64,000 nucleotides of DNA, taken from Maea johnstoni. Its lineage: Eukaryota; Annelida; Polychaeta; Spionida; Magelonidae. The notes below the pieces were generated by a model, which was not told the DNA's origin, did not search any database, and saw nothing but the letters and a program-made list of their open reading frames with translations. This document shows, in pieces, positions 11,588 through 25,841 of the stretch. The stretch covers positions 19,655,500 to 19,719,499 of the forward strand of contig OZ012700.1 in assembly GCA_963942565.1 (NCBI GenBank). Reading direction: 5' to 3'. A program made the translations under genes and the position numbers. The stretch's first letter is position 1. Each line of letters begins with the position of its first letter.

Positions 11588-11797
11588 TCATCCTCCCAAT
11601 GCTAAGGTTACTTTCATCCAAAGCACAATGGAGCAAAGATTTTTAATAACCATCTAAACCCTGACATGTTGGTATTCATTAGATAGCTCATATTGAGTAC
11701 TCTCAGATGAGTACCCATGAGCCAGGGTTTCAGTCATTTTTCAGTTTTTTTGCAGCATTTTGTATTAACAAAATTAGCCAGCAGCAGTAGGGTAACA
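11588..11797 (+). mobile_element. TTAA-type MITE, family 1
   Basis: It begins cctcccaatgctaaggttactttcatcc and contains gacatgttggtattcatt and cagatgagtacccatg. It ends near agccagcagcagtagggtaac. The ends are worn. Confidence 0.6.
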
Positions 11798-12298
11798 CCA
11801 CTCAAGACATTTATGCTCAGTAGACCAACTGTCATGTTGATAGGAAGATCATTTTTTGTTATTCTCTATAACAGGCGTTTGTTGCTCAATTTTCTTATCA
11901 CAAAAATGTTGTTCGTTCAGAGCAATTTCAATTTACTGAAATCCTTAGGTGCTAAAGTTGGTTAAGGAAAATGCTCAGACAGCCAAAAAGATGTAACAGC
12001 TCAAAAATATTTTGAAAATGAAGACATTTTCAAATCAGCAAGGATAAACAGTTTCCTCAAAGTTGAAATAACTAGTTTTCACCCAAGTGTGAAAGGGTTA
12101 ATCGAACCAATTCTATAATGAACCGAAAAAGCCAAACTTTTCCTAGTCACATCTTTGGGGCAAAAGCATCATGAGAAAATAACTTGGAGAAATGTTAAAT
12201 ACAATCCAAACAAATTTCTTTTAGGTTTCATTTATAAAAAAAAATGATTTTTTTTTTAGAAAAATGAATCATGAGCATGAATGGGTCAGGCATCTATG

Positions 12299-12632
12299 CC
12301 TGGTTGCATAAAACATCCTAAGTTTAGGAACTCCATAAATCTTAAATCCTTACACCTTTAATACATTAGGCAACCCCTCTACCTTAAACTCTACCTTTAT
12401 TTTATCTTAGGGATAAAATGAAGAGAAACCTTGACTCTTAAGAAAGGATTTCCCAATCTTAAGACAATTAGGGAACCCTTAGTCCTTCAGGAAACCTTAG
12501 TGAATACCTAAACTTATGACGTTTTATGCACCCATAAGGCTTTCCTAAGCTAAAGATGGTTAAGGGAACCCTTGGTTCATCAGGAAATCTTAGTGGATAC
12601 CTAAACATAAGATATTTTATGCAACCTGTCCC
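12299..12632. mobile_element. Inverted-repeat element with inner duplication
   Basis: The ends are inverted: ggttgcataaaacatcctaa on the left, and cttatg/ttttatgcaacct on the right. An 80-bp segment (agggaacccttagt.c.tcaggaaa.cttagtg.atacctaaac) is present twice, at about 12472 and 12556. This is consistent with a non-autonomous DNA transposon. Confidence 0.5.
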
Positions 12633-12921
12633 TGCTCTTGTGAGGTCTATAAAACAAAGCAATAACAAGTGCAGACAAACAGAGATCTATACAGGGCATA
12701 CTATCCCAGTTACCGTGGAAATCACATGCAATCAAAACAGTGTTGATGATGATGCTACTAACTCCTAATCATCTGACATTCAGACAAAAATAAAATCAAG
12801 TCAATTTTCAGATCTTTTCTTTTCGTTGACAGGCAAAATGCGGTGGTACAGTAAATTTTTCTTGTCAATCTGACTCTTTCTCACTCGGTCGAAGGTATTC
12901 GAGCCACGATTCGCGGATGAT

Positions 12922-13019
12922 TTAGATCCTCTTCTTGCCGCGAGCTCTGACTGTGCCGTTTTCTGTCGTATCTGTGCTGTCGACGTCTGCAGAGTCACTG
13001 GTATCATCCTCACGTTTAG
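12922..13019 (-). CDS. TRAM1: TRAM exon 12 (cytosolic C-terminal tail)
   Basis: After the acceptor ctgtacattacag it reads [20 protein letters not shown], then [11 protein letters not shown] and a stop at 12922. The tail is acidic then basic. Its TENG(T/V) motif resembles the human tail KKGTENGVNG, supporting this exon as the true terminal one. Three more acceptor copies lie just upstream in the tandem array. Confidence 0.75.
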
Positions 13020-16000
13020 CTGTAATGTACAGGAAAACAACAATCAGCACACTGACAGAATACAGCTCACTAAAAATAAAACACCAGGGCGCGACACTAA
13101 CGGTAAACCACTGGTACCAGGCCCAGAGTCGCTGGTATCATCCTCACGTTTAGCTGTAATGTACAGGAAAACAACAATCAGCACACTGACAGAATACAGC
13201 TCACTAAAAAGTACAACACCAGGGCGCGACACTAACGGTAAACCACTGGTCCCAGGCCCAGAGTCGCTGGTATCATCTTCACGTTTAGCTGTAATGTACA
13301 GGAAAACAACAATCAGCACACTGACAGAATACCGCTCACTAAAAATAAAACACCAGGGCGCGACACTAACGGTAAACCACTGGTCCCAGCCCCAGAGTCG
13401 CTGGTATCATCTTCACGTTTAGCTGTAATGTACAGGAAAACAACAATCAGCACACTGACAGAATACAGCTCACTAAAAAATACAACACCAGGGCGAGACA
13501 CTAACGGTAAACCACTGGTCCAAGGGCAGTAAAACTCCCCAAAAATGGCTTTGGGCCAGTAAAAGCCGACCTCAACTGGACATGCAGGGCCAGTAAACAT
13601 TTTCAAAAAGATCAAGAACAGTAGGTTCAGGGGATATTTATAATTTAAGAATTGTCACAATATTTTGCTTCATGCTTTCCGAATAGAAGGGAAAACCTAC
13701 ACCCCAACAAGAATGCAAAAACAATGCATTTATAACTTGTAGGACTAGTGAATTTACAGTAAACGTTTATTATTCCTCCCCATAATTCATTCTTGAAAAT
13801 ACACTCAGACGGATTAATACTTTTAGAAGGGTGATATGAGTCATATCACCTTATTGTTGCAGGGATGAATAGGGTATAAAAATAACAAAAGGTGAAAAGG
13901 AGTTAAGGAACAAAGGAGAACAAATCGACATACTGAATAACTGCAAACTGCCACAAAATTATTCTCGGCACAATACCAAGGGTCAAGGGAACTTTCTGGA
14001 CAAACAGTTAAGGAACCCTTTTTGGCAATAGGCCAAGAGAACATACTTGGCACCTGGCCAAGCAAGCGGACCTGTTTTGACCCCAGAAAAGTATGCAAGA
14101 AAAAAAAAGACCAAAAAGTAGCAGTAACGAAGTAACACAAGAAAATAGGAAAAACCAAACTCTTTGGTTGGGGTCAAATCAACACTTACATACAGATTTC
14201 CTATTTCTGAAACCTGAAACCCATACAAAAAGCATTTATATGGGAAAAGGGATTGGGTATCAAAATGTCTAGCCTAGATTTTTAGTCTGTCATATGTATT
14301 TTTCAGTTGTGTGTTTCTGTTACCAGACACCAAAGTGTAGGTGGCCAATTTAGTTAACACTTATCTCACTAGGGGAACAGGGGACTCGGTTTGAGTATGC
14401 TCAATGTGAACGTCTGTGACCTTATCAACATAACATATTCCTTAACGCATCCTTCAATGACAAGTATTGTCTGTATGAATACGGACCGACAATGACATTT
14501 GTACTAATACTTTTATTTTTCTTTTCTTTCACATATTTGAGTAACACAACAAAAGAAATCCTAAACATACCTTTCTTTCTTTTAAGGAGGTAGAACTCAA
14601 ATAAAAACACATATATCAGAGTGACTTTTATTTTTCATTTCGTTCACCTATTTCAGAATTCTGACAAAAAGGAATCCTATAATACCTTTATTTTTCTTTT
14701 CTTTCTTTTTTGGGGAGAGAACTTTTGACCTGGCGCCACCGGCGGCCTGTCCCCGCTCCCGCATACGGCGCAGGTGGAAGGTGATAAAGTTCCACATCAT
14801 CCACGCCTGCATCAGACATATGGCCGCAAGACAGTTAATCCTGAAAGAACAATGAAAAATGCCATAAATATCCTATAGGGGGCACTGTTACATCATCATC
14901 CACGCCTGCATCAGATATATGGCCGCAAGACAGTTAATCCTGAAAGAACAATGAAAAATGCCATAAATATCCTATAGGGGGCACTGTTACATCATCATCC
15001 ACGCCTGCAACAGACATATGGCTGCGAGGCAGTTAATCCTGAAACAACAACGAAAAACACCATAAATATCCACATCATCCACGCCTGCATCAGACATATA
15101 GCCGCAAGACAGTTAATCCTGAAACAACAACGAAAAACACCATAAATATCCACATCATCCACGCCTCCATCAGACATATGGCCGCAAGACAGTTAATCCT
15201 GAAACAACAACGAAAAACGCCATAAATATCCAATAGGGGGCTCTGTTAGATGACAATAGGAAAACTACGCTACACTATATTAAGGGGCATTTTGTCAAGT
15301 TGAGCTGGATACCATAAACAAGTGACTTTAATAGTCATACCTGTATAAAAATCAGTATTAAGTAATTCATTCAATATTTAAAGGACAATTACAGTTAGGT
15401 ATCTGCTTATGACATAAAGGTACCAAACAATCTCAGATAAGCTATTAATAGACTAAAATGGCCGCTCACAGTACCTCGATTTCTTGTGTGTTAGGATGTG
15501 TTTAAACAGAAATGTACTTCTTGTATAAAGGTTGGCAGTGGTGGGAACTTAGGTTGAAGTGGAGAATACTCTAATAAACTATTTGGGCCTATGTTTTTGC
15601 ATAGTGTGATTATCCTTTAAAGATTAAAGATGTGGACTCATTAAACGAATAACTGTCAACTAGTAGGAAAAGAAGTTGTTGGAAGATTTACCTGATTATT
15701 TGAGTATTAAAGTTTCCAGTGGCAAAATCTATGGTGCTTTGGCTACTCTGCTGAAGACCATACCTGAAAAAGCAAAAGGTTATGTTACACATAGATCTTC
15801 AATAAGAACATTTCAAGTTTTTAACCAAATTTTTGAACAATAAATGGTGAAATCAACTGTCAATATCACTTCAATATGTGGCATAAACCCTAAAATTCTG
15901 ATGGACAGCAGAGTACCAAGAACTTATGAGTCTGTCATGCTTAACCCTTCCAAGGCTGGGACTACTTTTCTCCAGAGCACAAAGATGCAAAGATTCTCCA

Positions 16001-19000
16001 AAACTATTCAAATCCTGTCATGTTGGTATTCATTGGAAAGCTCTCACTGAGGACTCTCAGATGAGTACCCATGAGCTAGGGTTTCAGTCATTTTTCAGGG
16101 TTTTTGCATCATTTTGTATTGGTAAAATTAGCCACCAGCAGCATTAGGGTTAAAATAAACCTTCAACAGCTTCAGAAATAAAAATATTTCAATTATTTTT
16201 TTATGTTCTGTCAGTACTTCTAGGAAATTATTTTTGTATTTATCATAACTATACACATCCATCACAATATTGATGATGAGTATCATTATTTATTGCATTT
16301 TGACCATGTTATATTCATAATCATTATTATGATTATCATCATCAAAAATCTTTTATTTCTACTTGACTACAATATTTCTCACCCTTCTTTCAGGCAAAAG
16401 CATACCTGGGAAAATATTTGAATGAGAAATGTCCATAAGAACGCTACCAACAACTCTCCTTTGAAAATTCTGTAAAATCATTTCTTAACTCCTAGTTACT
16501 GTCAAAAGTACTAAAGATGCAGACGACAATTTCAAGAATTGTAACTTACCAGAAGGTGAGCACAGCCAGAGTGATGGTCCCCAGTCTCACCAGAACAAAC
16601 AGCACATTCCAAACCATAAATCTGAAAACAAACAGAGCATAATATGAGTCAAACCAGACTCTTTCAACCTACAACAGCTTTTTGAAAATTCAAATTTAAA
16701 TAATTATATATTTATTCCTGTATATATTTATTGACTGTAAATCAATTACAAAAAATCACAAAGTATAGTAAATGTTATAGGATAACAAAAAGGTGCATTG
16801 AAGACATGGATATTAATGGATATGCCAATGCCAAGTCTACTTTTATCCAAAGAACGAGGATGAAAAGATTTTTGAAAACCATCCAGACCCTGTTATGTTG
16901 GTATTCATTGGATAGTTCTTGCTGAGAACTTTAAGCCAGGGTTTCAGTCATTTTTCCACTTTGTGGCGTCATTTTGTGTTGGAAAAATTAGCCATCCCTA
17001 GTACTCACCCTGTGTTGGCAAACTCAGGCTTATCAGCGAAGTGGAGGATGCGGGAAACATGGAAGACGAACTCCACTGTGTAATGTAGGACGATCATCGC
17101 CATAGCAACCCGGGTAAAGCTGAATCGAGACAAAAGAGTAAATATAGCAAATTCATATCAGAAGCCCACCAACAATGAGTGAAAGATACAGGATTAAATA
17201 ATTGAAATTGTGATAAATATTGCAGTATGTGTAAACAAAACCTTTACCTATGAGATCAAAATGCTAAATATGAAAGAAAGGGAAAGAAACAAGAAAAGAA
17301 TTAGCTTAAATGCTAGAAATTACTGAACATCTTCACCAACCCAACAGGGCTGTATGCCTGAATCTCGGATATAGTCATATCAAGTTTTACAACTCCTAGT
17401 TCAGCACTCCTGTCCCAATTCTAACAAACGTTATCTAATCCCTGAGGTCTTGGTGTTTCAAATATAAGTTTTCTTTAACTTACCTGCTAGAGCTGACCTT
17501 GATATAAACACAGTTTCAATTTTACAGAAAGTAGGTCACAATGGACAGCTGGTCTCTCACAATGGACAGTCAGTCTCTAACAGGTTGACCTACTTTCGTA
17601 AGTAAAATTAAGGGGACAAGAGTGCTAAACTAGGAGTTGTCTTATTTTGAGCGAGTCACCAGCATCACAGCCTTAAGATGTAGTTTTGTTTGTGATTAAA
17701 GTTACATTCAAGATTTGCAAAAACATAATAATAATAAAATAAAATGAAAATTTGATATTATAACAACAAATTGAAAATTTGAGAAGTCAAAAAAGTGTTG
17801 GCTTACTTGAGGACGTATGCTGCTAGTATGAAGACCAGGTAAAGTAAACAGTATTGAATCCTAGCTGGCATTTCATCCTGAAAATATAAAACCACACCTT
17901 CAATGTTAAAATGATCAATGGAAAGATTCTGTCATACATATCAAATAGGTCTCAATCCTGAGTCTTAACCCATTCATGCATGTGGAGCACAAATATGCCT
18001 GGGCCATTTTCGTTATTCCTTAATGATCAGAGCAATTTACTGAAAATATTTAAGGAGAAATGTTTTAAGAACCAAGCCAACCACACTTCAAATATTTGGT
18101 GAATTTCTACTCACCTCAAGAGTCATTTGCGAAACTATCCAGTCCAAACAACACTTAAGATATTGAGGCATAAATGTTTTAAAAGGGGTTAATCCCTTTT
18201 AAACCATTTATGCCTGAAGAAAAATAGGTTTCTATTGGGGCATTTACCAGCAGTGCTACCTTGGATGGGGCGTTTATGAGTATCACCATTACAGACAAAT
18301 AATTTTGAAGTTTCACCATAATGTGAATGCTGGCAAATTATATTTAATATAATAATATTATTATATAACAATACCGTGCATTTTCTGTAAAAGTTTATGA
18401 GTATAAATATCTTGCCATTTCTATCTAAAAATATTCTAAGCCAAAACTGCCTTTAGGAACACCCATTTTCAAAAACCAAATTTCCATCCATCATCAAAAT
18501 TTAAAACTTGTTGGGTATTCTCATAATAAACTTATCCTATTCACCTTTTTAATTTTCTGGAAGTAGAGTTCTGGTAGACCGTGCAGCCAATAAGCCATCT
18601 GGATGATGAAGTAGAATTTTACGATGAACCTGAAATAGCAAACAAAAATAACTTAGATCACCAATTCACCACAAAAACAACCCATATAATACTTATTTGC
18701 TTTATTGTTTTAATATCAATGCAATAGTAAACAGTTATTGCAATGCCCGAGTGTAATAATTCCCTTCGAGGGGTGATAATCTGCACTATCCACTAACAAG
18801 ACAGGAAATAACTGTGTTGTTATGACGAACATTGTATAGGCCTAACAAGCATCAAAATCGTAAGACAGGACCAGAGCTGATTTCGATGTTTAGCGGCAGC
18901 ATTCATTAAATAAACCGGCTAATGAATCGGTGCACCATACAGTGTACTTAAAACTATAATTGTAATCACCATATCCGTTGAAAAACTCTTGCAACCACCT

Positions 19001-22000
19001 GATAAATGTTTCGGCAAGCTAATGTCATAGTTATTTCAGTTTGACTAATAGTTAGTTGTCAACCAGCCCAACACATTTCACCCAGTCTTATTAATCAAAT
19101 ACGGCCAGCAGACATGGAATAGGGTAGATTATTGACCGACAATTATTCACCTGCTTGTGCAATTATTCCACTCTTTCTGGCTGATAGCTTGAATTATTAA
19201 ATGACTCTTAACATAGGGTGAGGTATAACAATAGTCCTCATCAAAAAGTAGCCTCTTCTCAAAGCAGAAGTGAAAATTGCTTTAATACCACAGAACTTAG
19301 TCTTAGACAGCAGGGCATCTTTTAAACACACAAAACCCTAGAAGTCACCACTCACGACACCCAATTTTTTTTTAAATGTCAATCTCCAGCATACAATTTA
19401 TTTTTTTCATCATAACATAATTCCCATGACATTGTATAAGGATATTATGCCTTATTTCAAAAAGTTTATACATGTTATAGTTGAAATCTGAGTATATTGT
19501 GGTCCCAGTGCTCCAGTGATGCCACAAAACGGCATGAGGCTTGGGAGGTGGATGCCCCTGTATAGCTGTCTCAGACCTGTTACTTGCTCACTTCAGTAAG
19601 CCATGACTAGGGTTGGGAATCGGTTGCAATTTCATTATCAATAATCAGTTACAGCCAACTGATCATTTATTGATCATTATCAGTTCATCGCACTTTTGCA
19701 GTAATTGAGGTCTAGAGCCTAATAATAAGTGATAGTCTATGACAATTACTTACTATTAGCACCTACCTTAACTTCGTTTTGAAGTGTTTTTGGGGCTAAG
19801 TTTCATAGCAAAAAGCTGACAACATGTCTGTCATTTAGTTCTATATTTTGCCACTAGGTGTCACCTTTTCCGATTATTATCGATTGTCACTTTTGTAATT
19901 GATTAATCAGAATCAGGGAGGTAAACGATTGATTATCGATTATAATCGATGATCGTCCCAACACTAGCCATGACTGAGGAGTGCTTAAGAGGACAAGTTC
20001 GGGGGAGGCCTTATTTAAAAGGAGACATGAATATGCTCGTTTTAATGCTAAATCATTCTGAAGGTGCATTTGCCCTTTAAGTGATTTTATTTTTTCAAAA
20101 TCAATGAATAGTTAGTCTTGTCAAAAAAAGCCCCTACATAGATGAAGATTGAGAATATCTGATAAGATCACTCCTATCTATCACTGCGTCTGGTCTAACA
20201 CAAAATCTTGCTCGAGATAACCTAGCAGCAGTATGTTTTATCTTCTGGCAGGAGTATGTTAACCCATTAACACTCAGAACGGCAAAAAAAGGCCTTATGA
20301 TTTGTGAAATATTTTATTTACAGAAGCTCTTTTTGGAAAACATTTGAAGGAGAAATGTTGATCAGAAGCTAAATAACAACTCTCCTTCAAATATTTTATG
20401 AACTTTTGCTTTATTCCCAAGTTATTTTCAAAAGTATGAGAGTAGCAGACGATACTTTCTGGAGTACCTCTGAGTGTGAATGGGTTAAGTTCATAACTTA
20501 CGGTAGATGAGAGTGAGCGTCAGGATATCCTTCCCACAAGCTGGCGATGTTCAGGATCTGGTTTTCCTGCAAAAGGGAAATGAATTAACCATTTTATGCT
20601 GGGAGTTTCTCATGATAAAGGATGCCTACACCTATACCAACAAGAAGTTTAAAATCTAGCATTCATGAACTCTCAAAACATCTGAAGGAAGATTATTGGT
20701 TTTGCATGATAAACAATTTTGATGTTCTTTATTCATTTTCCAAAATATGCATCGGTCAGACAAATTAATGAGAAATTAATGAATAAGCTTTTTAGGGAAT
20801 TCAAGCATTAAGAATGTTGACATTGTATCACATTGCAGGGTGCAACATAGGTTGCAAAACATTATTTTCTGAGCAGGGCAAACTGCCCCCTCAGTTGACT
20901 GTCCCCGCCGGCATCTCCACTTACACTCTGTTAAACAAAGGTTAGCGGGGCAAGTCAGGGTCTTGTTCAGCTTGCCCCATTGCAGTTTTGAACTGAATTC
21001 ACTAGCAATTTGAAATGGGCCAGTGGTCATGTTGTAACCTGCATTGTGAATATTTTCAAGGTGCCAATCCCTATGATGCTGCGACTTACCCCTAGTAGGA
21101 TCTGGGCGCCCCAGCCCGCGCTGAAGAGATAGAACGTGAGCAGCTGGCCAGACTCGTTAAACTTGCTGTTCTTCACCTTGGACAGGTGCATCTTACGACC
21201 AAGTTTCTGAAACACAAGAAAAGAGTCAGTCAACAGGGTGCAACAGGTTTCAAAACATGACTTGCCGAGTGGGGCAAGCTGCCCCTAAAGTTTACTTGCC
21301 CCTTAAGTTTACTTGCCCCTAAAGTTTACTTGCCCCGACGGCACTTCCACTTGCCCTGCCACTCTATTAACTCATTTACACTCAGAGCGGCCAAAAGAGG
21401 CCTGACGATTTTGGAAATAATTCCCTTACAAAAGCATTTTTTTGAAAGCATTTGAATGAGAAATGTTGATCAGAAGACAAACAACAAATCTCCTTCAAAT
21501 ATTTTGTGAAATTTCGTTTCATTCCCAAGTTATTGTCAAAAGTATGAAAGTAGCAGACAATATTTCAAGAGGAACTCTTGAGTGTGAATGGGTTAAACAA
21601 AGGTTATAGTTACATTGTGGGGACTCAGCCCAAAACATTACTTGCCAAGCAAAACAATTTAGGGTCTTGTTCAGCATACCCCACTGACGTTTTTTTTTTG
21701 CCATATTCACTCGCAACGGGGCATGTGGTTATGTTGCACGCTGGTTAAGCTCCACTGCCTTGTTTGCAGGGCAGCACAGTGACAACAGATACCTTGACAA
21801 TGAAACAACTGTGTCAGTCAGGAGTATTTCTGTAAGTCAACTTAACCCATTATTTTTTCAGAGTTGCCACAGAAATAATCGTCTGGATTTATTATACTTT
21901 TGATAACTTCAGAATTGAAAATAATTGTATAACATATTTAAAAGTTTTGTTGGTAATGTTCTGATTAACATATATCTGTATCAAATATTTCCTGGCCTTG

Positions 22001-25000
22001 CTTTTGTCAGCAAGACTTCATCAAAATTGTCAGGCTGCTTTTGGCCACTTTGAGCATTGATGGGGTAAGTTAATTTTTCTAGTTGCTTCAACACAATCTA
22101 ATTTTGAATATCGCTCAATCTCAAATTTGCTTCAGATTTCACAGTTCACAGAGAAGCTCAGCAGCTCAACAGCATTAAGAATGCGTGAACACGCTCAGAG
22201 CTTTCTTCAAATTTGCGCAGTGATTGGTCATCATTAGCTCCACAGGTATCAAAATATCATTGCGTGATTTGCGACATAAATCCTGGGTAAGAATGAAAAA
22301 ACAACAACAACAACAACAAAAGGATACCAAAATACTGGAGGTCAAGTAATGTTTGCAGCAGGTTTAATTTTCACTGTGTGTAGGCACACAGAAACAAATT
22401 TGCTTAGACTAACTAAGAGTAGGAGGGCCGGCAGCGGGAAAGGATGGGCTGGCTACGCTATGAGAGTTCATTTATACCAGACCCCTCTACAATCTACATC
22501 ATGCAAGGCAAGAATCAGTTACCACATATGGTATCAAAACATACATTGGAATGTAGGGTTCAAAGTAAATCGCAGCAACTTTTAAAATGATGCTTGGATT
22601 GGAAATTGGATTGGCATCATAATAATAGTGATGCCAATCCAAAGCCTAACAACACTCAATAACTACCGGTCTTACAAAGTATTCTGAATATTGCCCGATG
22701 TCAATTTGCTTCAGATTTCACAGTTCACAGAGAAGCGCAGCAGCTCAACAGCATTAAGAATGCAGGAACACGCTCAGAGTTTTCTTCAAATTTGCGCAGT
22801 GATTGGTCATCATTAGCTCCAGAGGTACACTATCAAAATATCATTCCACGATTTGCGACACATAAACCTTTGAAATTCTTTTCAACAACAACAACAGGAT
22901 AATTTAATACTAGAGATCTAGTATTTTTTGTTGTATATTTAATTTTCACTGTGTGTAGGAACGCAGCACCAAATTTGCCTGTAGATGCCAGCTATGAGTA
23001 AGATGGTTTGGGCAGGAGCGGAAGCTGATATGAGGGTTCATTTATCATACCAGACCCCTCTACAATGGGGAAGGCAAGGATCAATTACCACATATGGTAT
23101 TAAAACAAGAAATATAATGTAGGGTTTGAAGTAAATCCCAGGAATTTTTAAAATGATGCATCAGCTTGGATATTGGATTGGCATCATAACAGGGTCTTAG
23201 CCAGGATTTAGAAACGGTTTGTCCAAAATTGGCAATTGTAAAATTTTTGGGTGTTCAAATTTTTAAGGGGGCCTATAATATCCTCAGATTTCAACCATAA
23301 ACATGTTTAAATTTATTGAAACAAGGCATGATATCCTTATGCAATGTCATTGGAATAAAATGGAGATGAAATAATTCAATTATATGCTAGAGATTGAGAT
23401 TTTAAGAAATTCCTCTCAAAAAAATTGGGTGTCCTGTGCAGTGCAGAAAACGGACACGCGCCCACCCGCCCAATGCTGGTAAGTTTCCTGTTGGGCGGGT
23501 ATACCTCATAATTGACCTGCCCATCTGGGCCAGTAAGTGTGCGGCCAAGCGTGAGGCTGTTAAAAGAAAACAGCCACGGAGAAAGGAGAAACAAATAGCC
23601 ACAAAGAAATCCTAGCAATGTGCACAGTTAATGTGGGTTGATAAGTGATTATAATTTGAACATATTTTGTGGCAAGTTTTATACATCTCCATTAGAGGCT
23701 GCATTTTCCAGAAGCAAATTCCTAAAAACGCATGCTTTTGATCATTTTTCAGTAAAATACCCCAAAATTTAGCAAGTCATAGCTTGGCAAACATAACTTA
23801 TCTCTCCAACATGCCTATTCTTGGTTGATTTTCTGTAACAACAATATCAGGCTAGAATCTTGGTATAAGATATAATATACCTTTGTTCAAATGAATGAGA
23901 AAATTACAAAATTCCTCACAGCAGGAGTCAGATACATTTTATACTAACACAAAACATTTGATAACCATAGACATCCTTATGAAATCATTTGTGGCAAGTT
24001 TTGAGTTCCTACTATGAAAATTGCACCTTCCAGAAGCAAATCCCTAAAATCACTAGTTTTATTGCCATTTTTTCTGTAAAATGCCCCAAAACGTAGCATG
24101 CCACAAAAATATTCAAAAATAACTCACTTTCTGTATCTACACCTTCTTGGTTAGTTTGTGGGAAATTACAAAAATCACTCATTTTTGATGATTTTTCCCT
24201 CAAAATCACTCACAGCAGGGGGTTCCTTGAAGACACGCTAACACAACATGTTCTAAGATCAAAAGCATCCTCATGATCACACTTGTAGCAAGTTTTGAGT
24301 TTCTATCTCGAAAAAAATCAATTTCCTAGAAGGAAATCCCCAAAAACATGCTTTTTGGTGATTTTTTTGCATAAAATGCCCCAAAATTCCCTTATGCAGC
24401 AAAATCAAATGTGTCATCCACCCGTGCACTAATGCCCACCCTATGTAGAGATGAATAAGCATGGATGACAACTTTTAACGAAAAATGCCATCAAAAATAT
24501 TTCTAGAGCTCTTTTAAGGATTTGGCCACCCGCCTAATAGGTTAAGTGCAATATAACATGAAAAATCTGTGGAAAGTATTTGGGCAAGTGAAATGTACCT
24601 GAAAAGAAAATGGGCAAACAAGTCTTCTGTTGGGCTGGTAAATTTCCAATTTTTCACTCCCAAAGTTGGGCAGGTAAGCTTCCAGTTGGGCAGGTAAGTC
24701 AAAAAGTTTTCGCGCCCAGCTGGGCGCGAAAGACCTGTGATACTGTTTTCTGCACTGCCTGTGGGGTGATTTTTAGGGTCTGGGTGTCCAAAAAGACATG
24801 CAGACTCCCTGCTGGCTAAGACCCTGCATCATAATAATAGTGATGCCAATCCAAATCCTAACAACACTCAATCAATACAATAGGGAATGCAATTCAGAAA
24901 ATTGCTCGATCTCAATTTGCTTCAGATTTCACAGTTCACAGAGAAGCTCAGCAGCTCAACAGCATAAAGAATGCGGGAACACGCTCAGAGCTTTCTTCAA

Positions 25001-25791
25001 ATTTGCGCAGTGATTGGTCATCATCAGCTAGCAATGTGGGATACAGATGGAAACTGTAACATACATCACTGTATGGCTAGGGGGAGGCAGAAATAATGAT
25101 TTAATGAGGCTTAAAAACATTGATTGTTTCCTGTAACAGACCAGTAGATAAAATCATATTTTTTTAAAGAAATGCATATTTTACATTGATTGGGGGGACG
25201 CAAAAAACTTTAAGATAGGGATCTTTTTGAGTAGAAACTTGTTAGGGTAGGGTTACAGGAAACTAACAATTTTTTTCTTAATCCTAAGAAACTCTCAACC
25301 CTTATAAATGCTGGTGGTGGCTAATATGGCCAATAAAAAAGTATGCAAAAAAACTGAAAAATGACTGAAACTCTGGCATATGGGTACCCATCTAAGAGTA
25401 CTCAGTGAGAGCTATCCAGTGTATACCAATATGACAGGATTTAGCTGCTTTTTCAAATTGTTGTGTCCTTGTGCTTTGGATGAAAGTAGCCTCAGCATAG
25501 GAAGGGTTACATATTCTACACTTACATCGAGAACATACTCCTGGATGACAGCGTGGAACACGATGGCAATGAGAAGGTAGAAGAAAACGCTGAAGCTGTC
25601 CTTCATGCCGTATGTGTAGTTGGTCACCTCATTGTCAGCAGTGTCTGAAAGAAGTACACAAATAAATAAAATATAGTTAATATACACAAAAAATATAAAT
25701 TTACACTTCTGCCATGTTTAAGAAGATTGCTTGTTAGGAAAATATTTGATTATAACTCAAAATTGAAAATTCTTCTCAAAGAGGTTTTCAG

Positions 25792-25841
<50 letters not shown>

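Noticed and set aside
13313-13615. Repeated peptide with a hydrophobic VLIVVFLYI segment read as a membrane protein gene
   Set aside because: It is the translation of the tandem exon-edge array (intron 3' end plus exon start) and not a separate gene.
14686-14840. TRAM ending at the gtcaaaag donor (exon end 14730)
   Set aside because: In phase this gives a stop immediately after any of the four acceptors and loses the TENG-type tail. The extended exon keeps phase and a basic tail, though both may occur.
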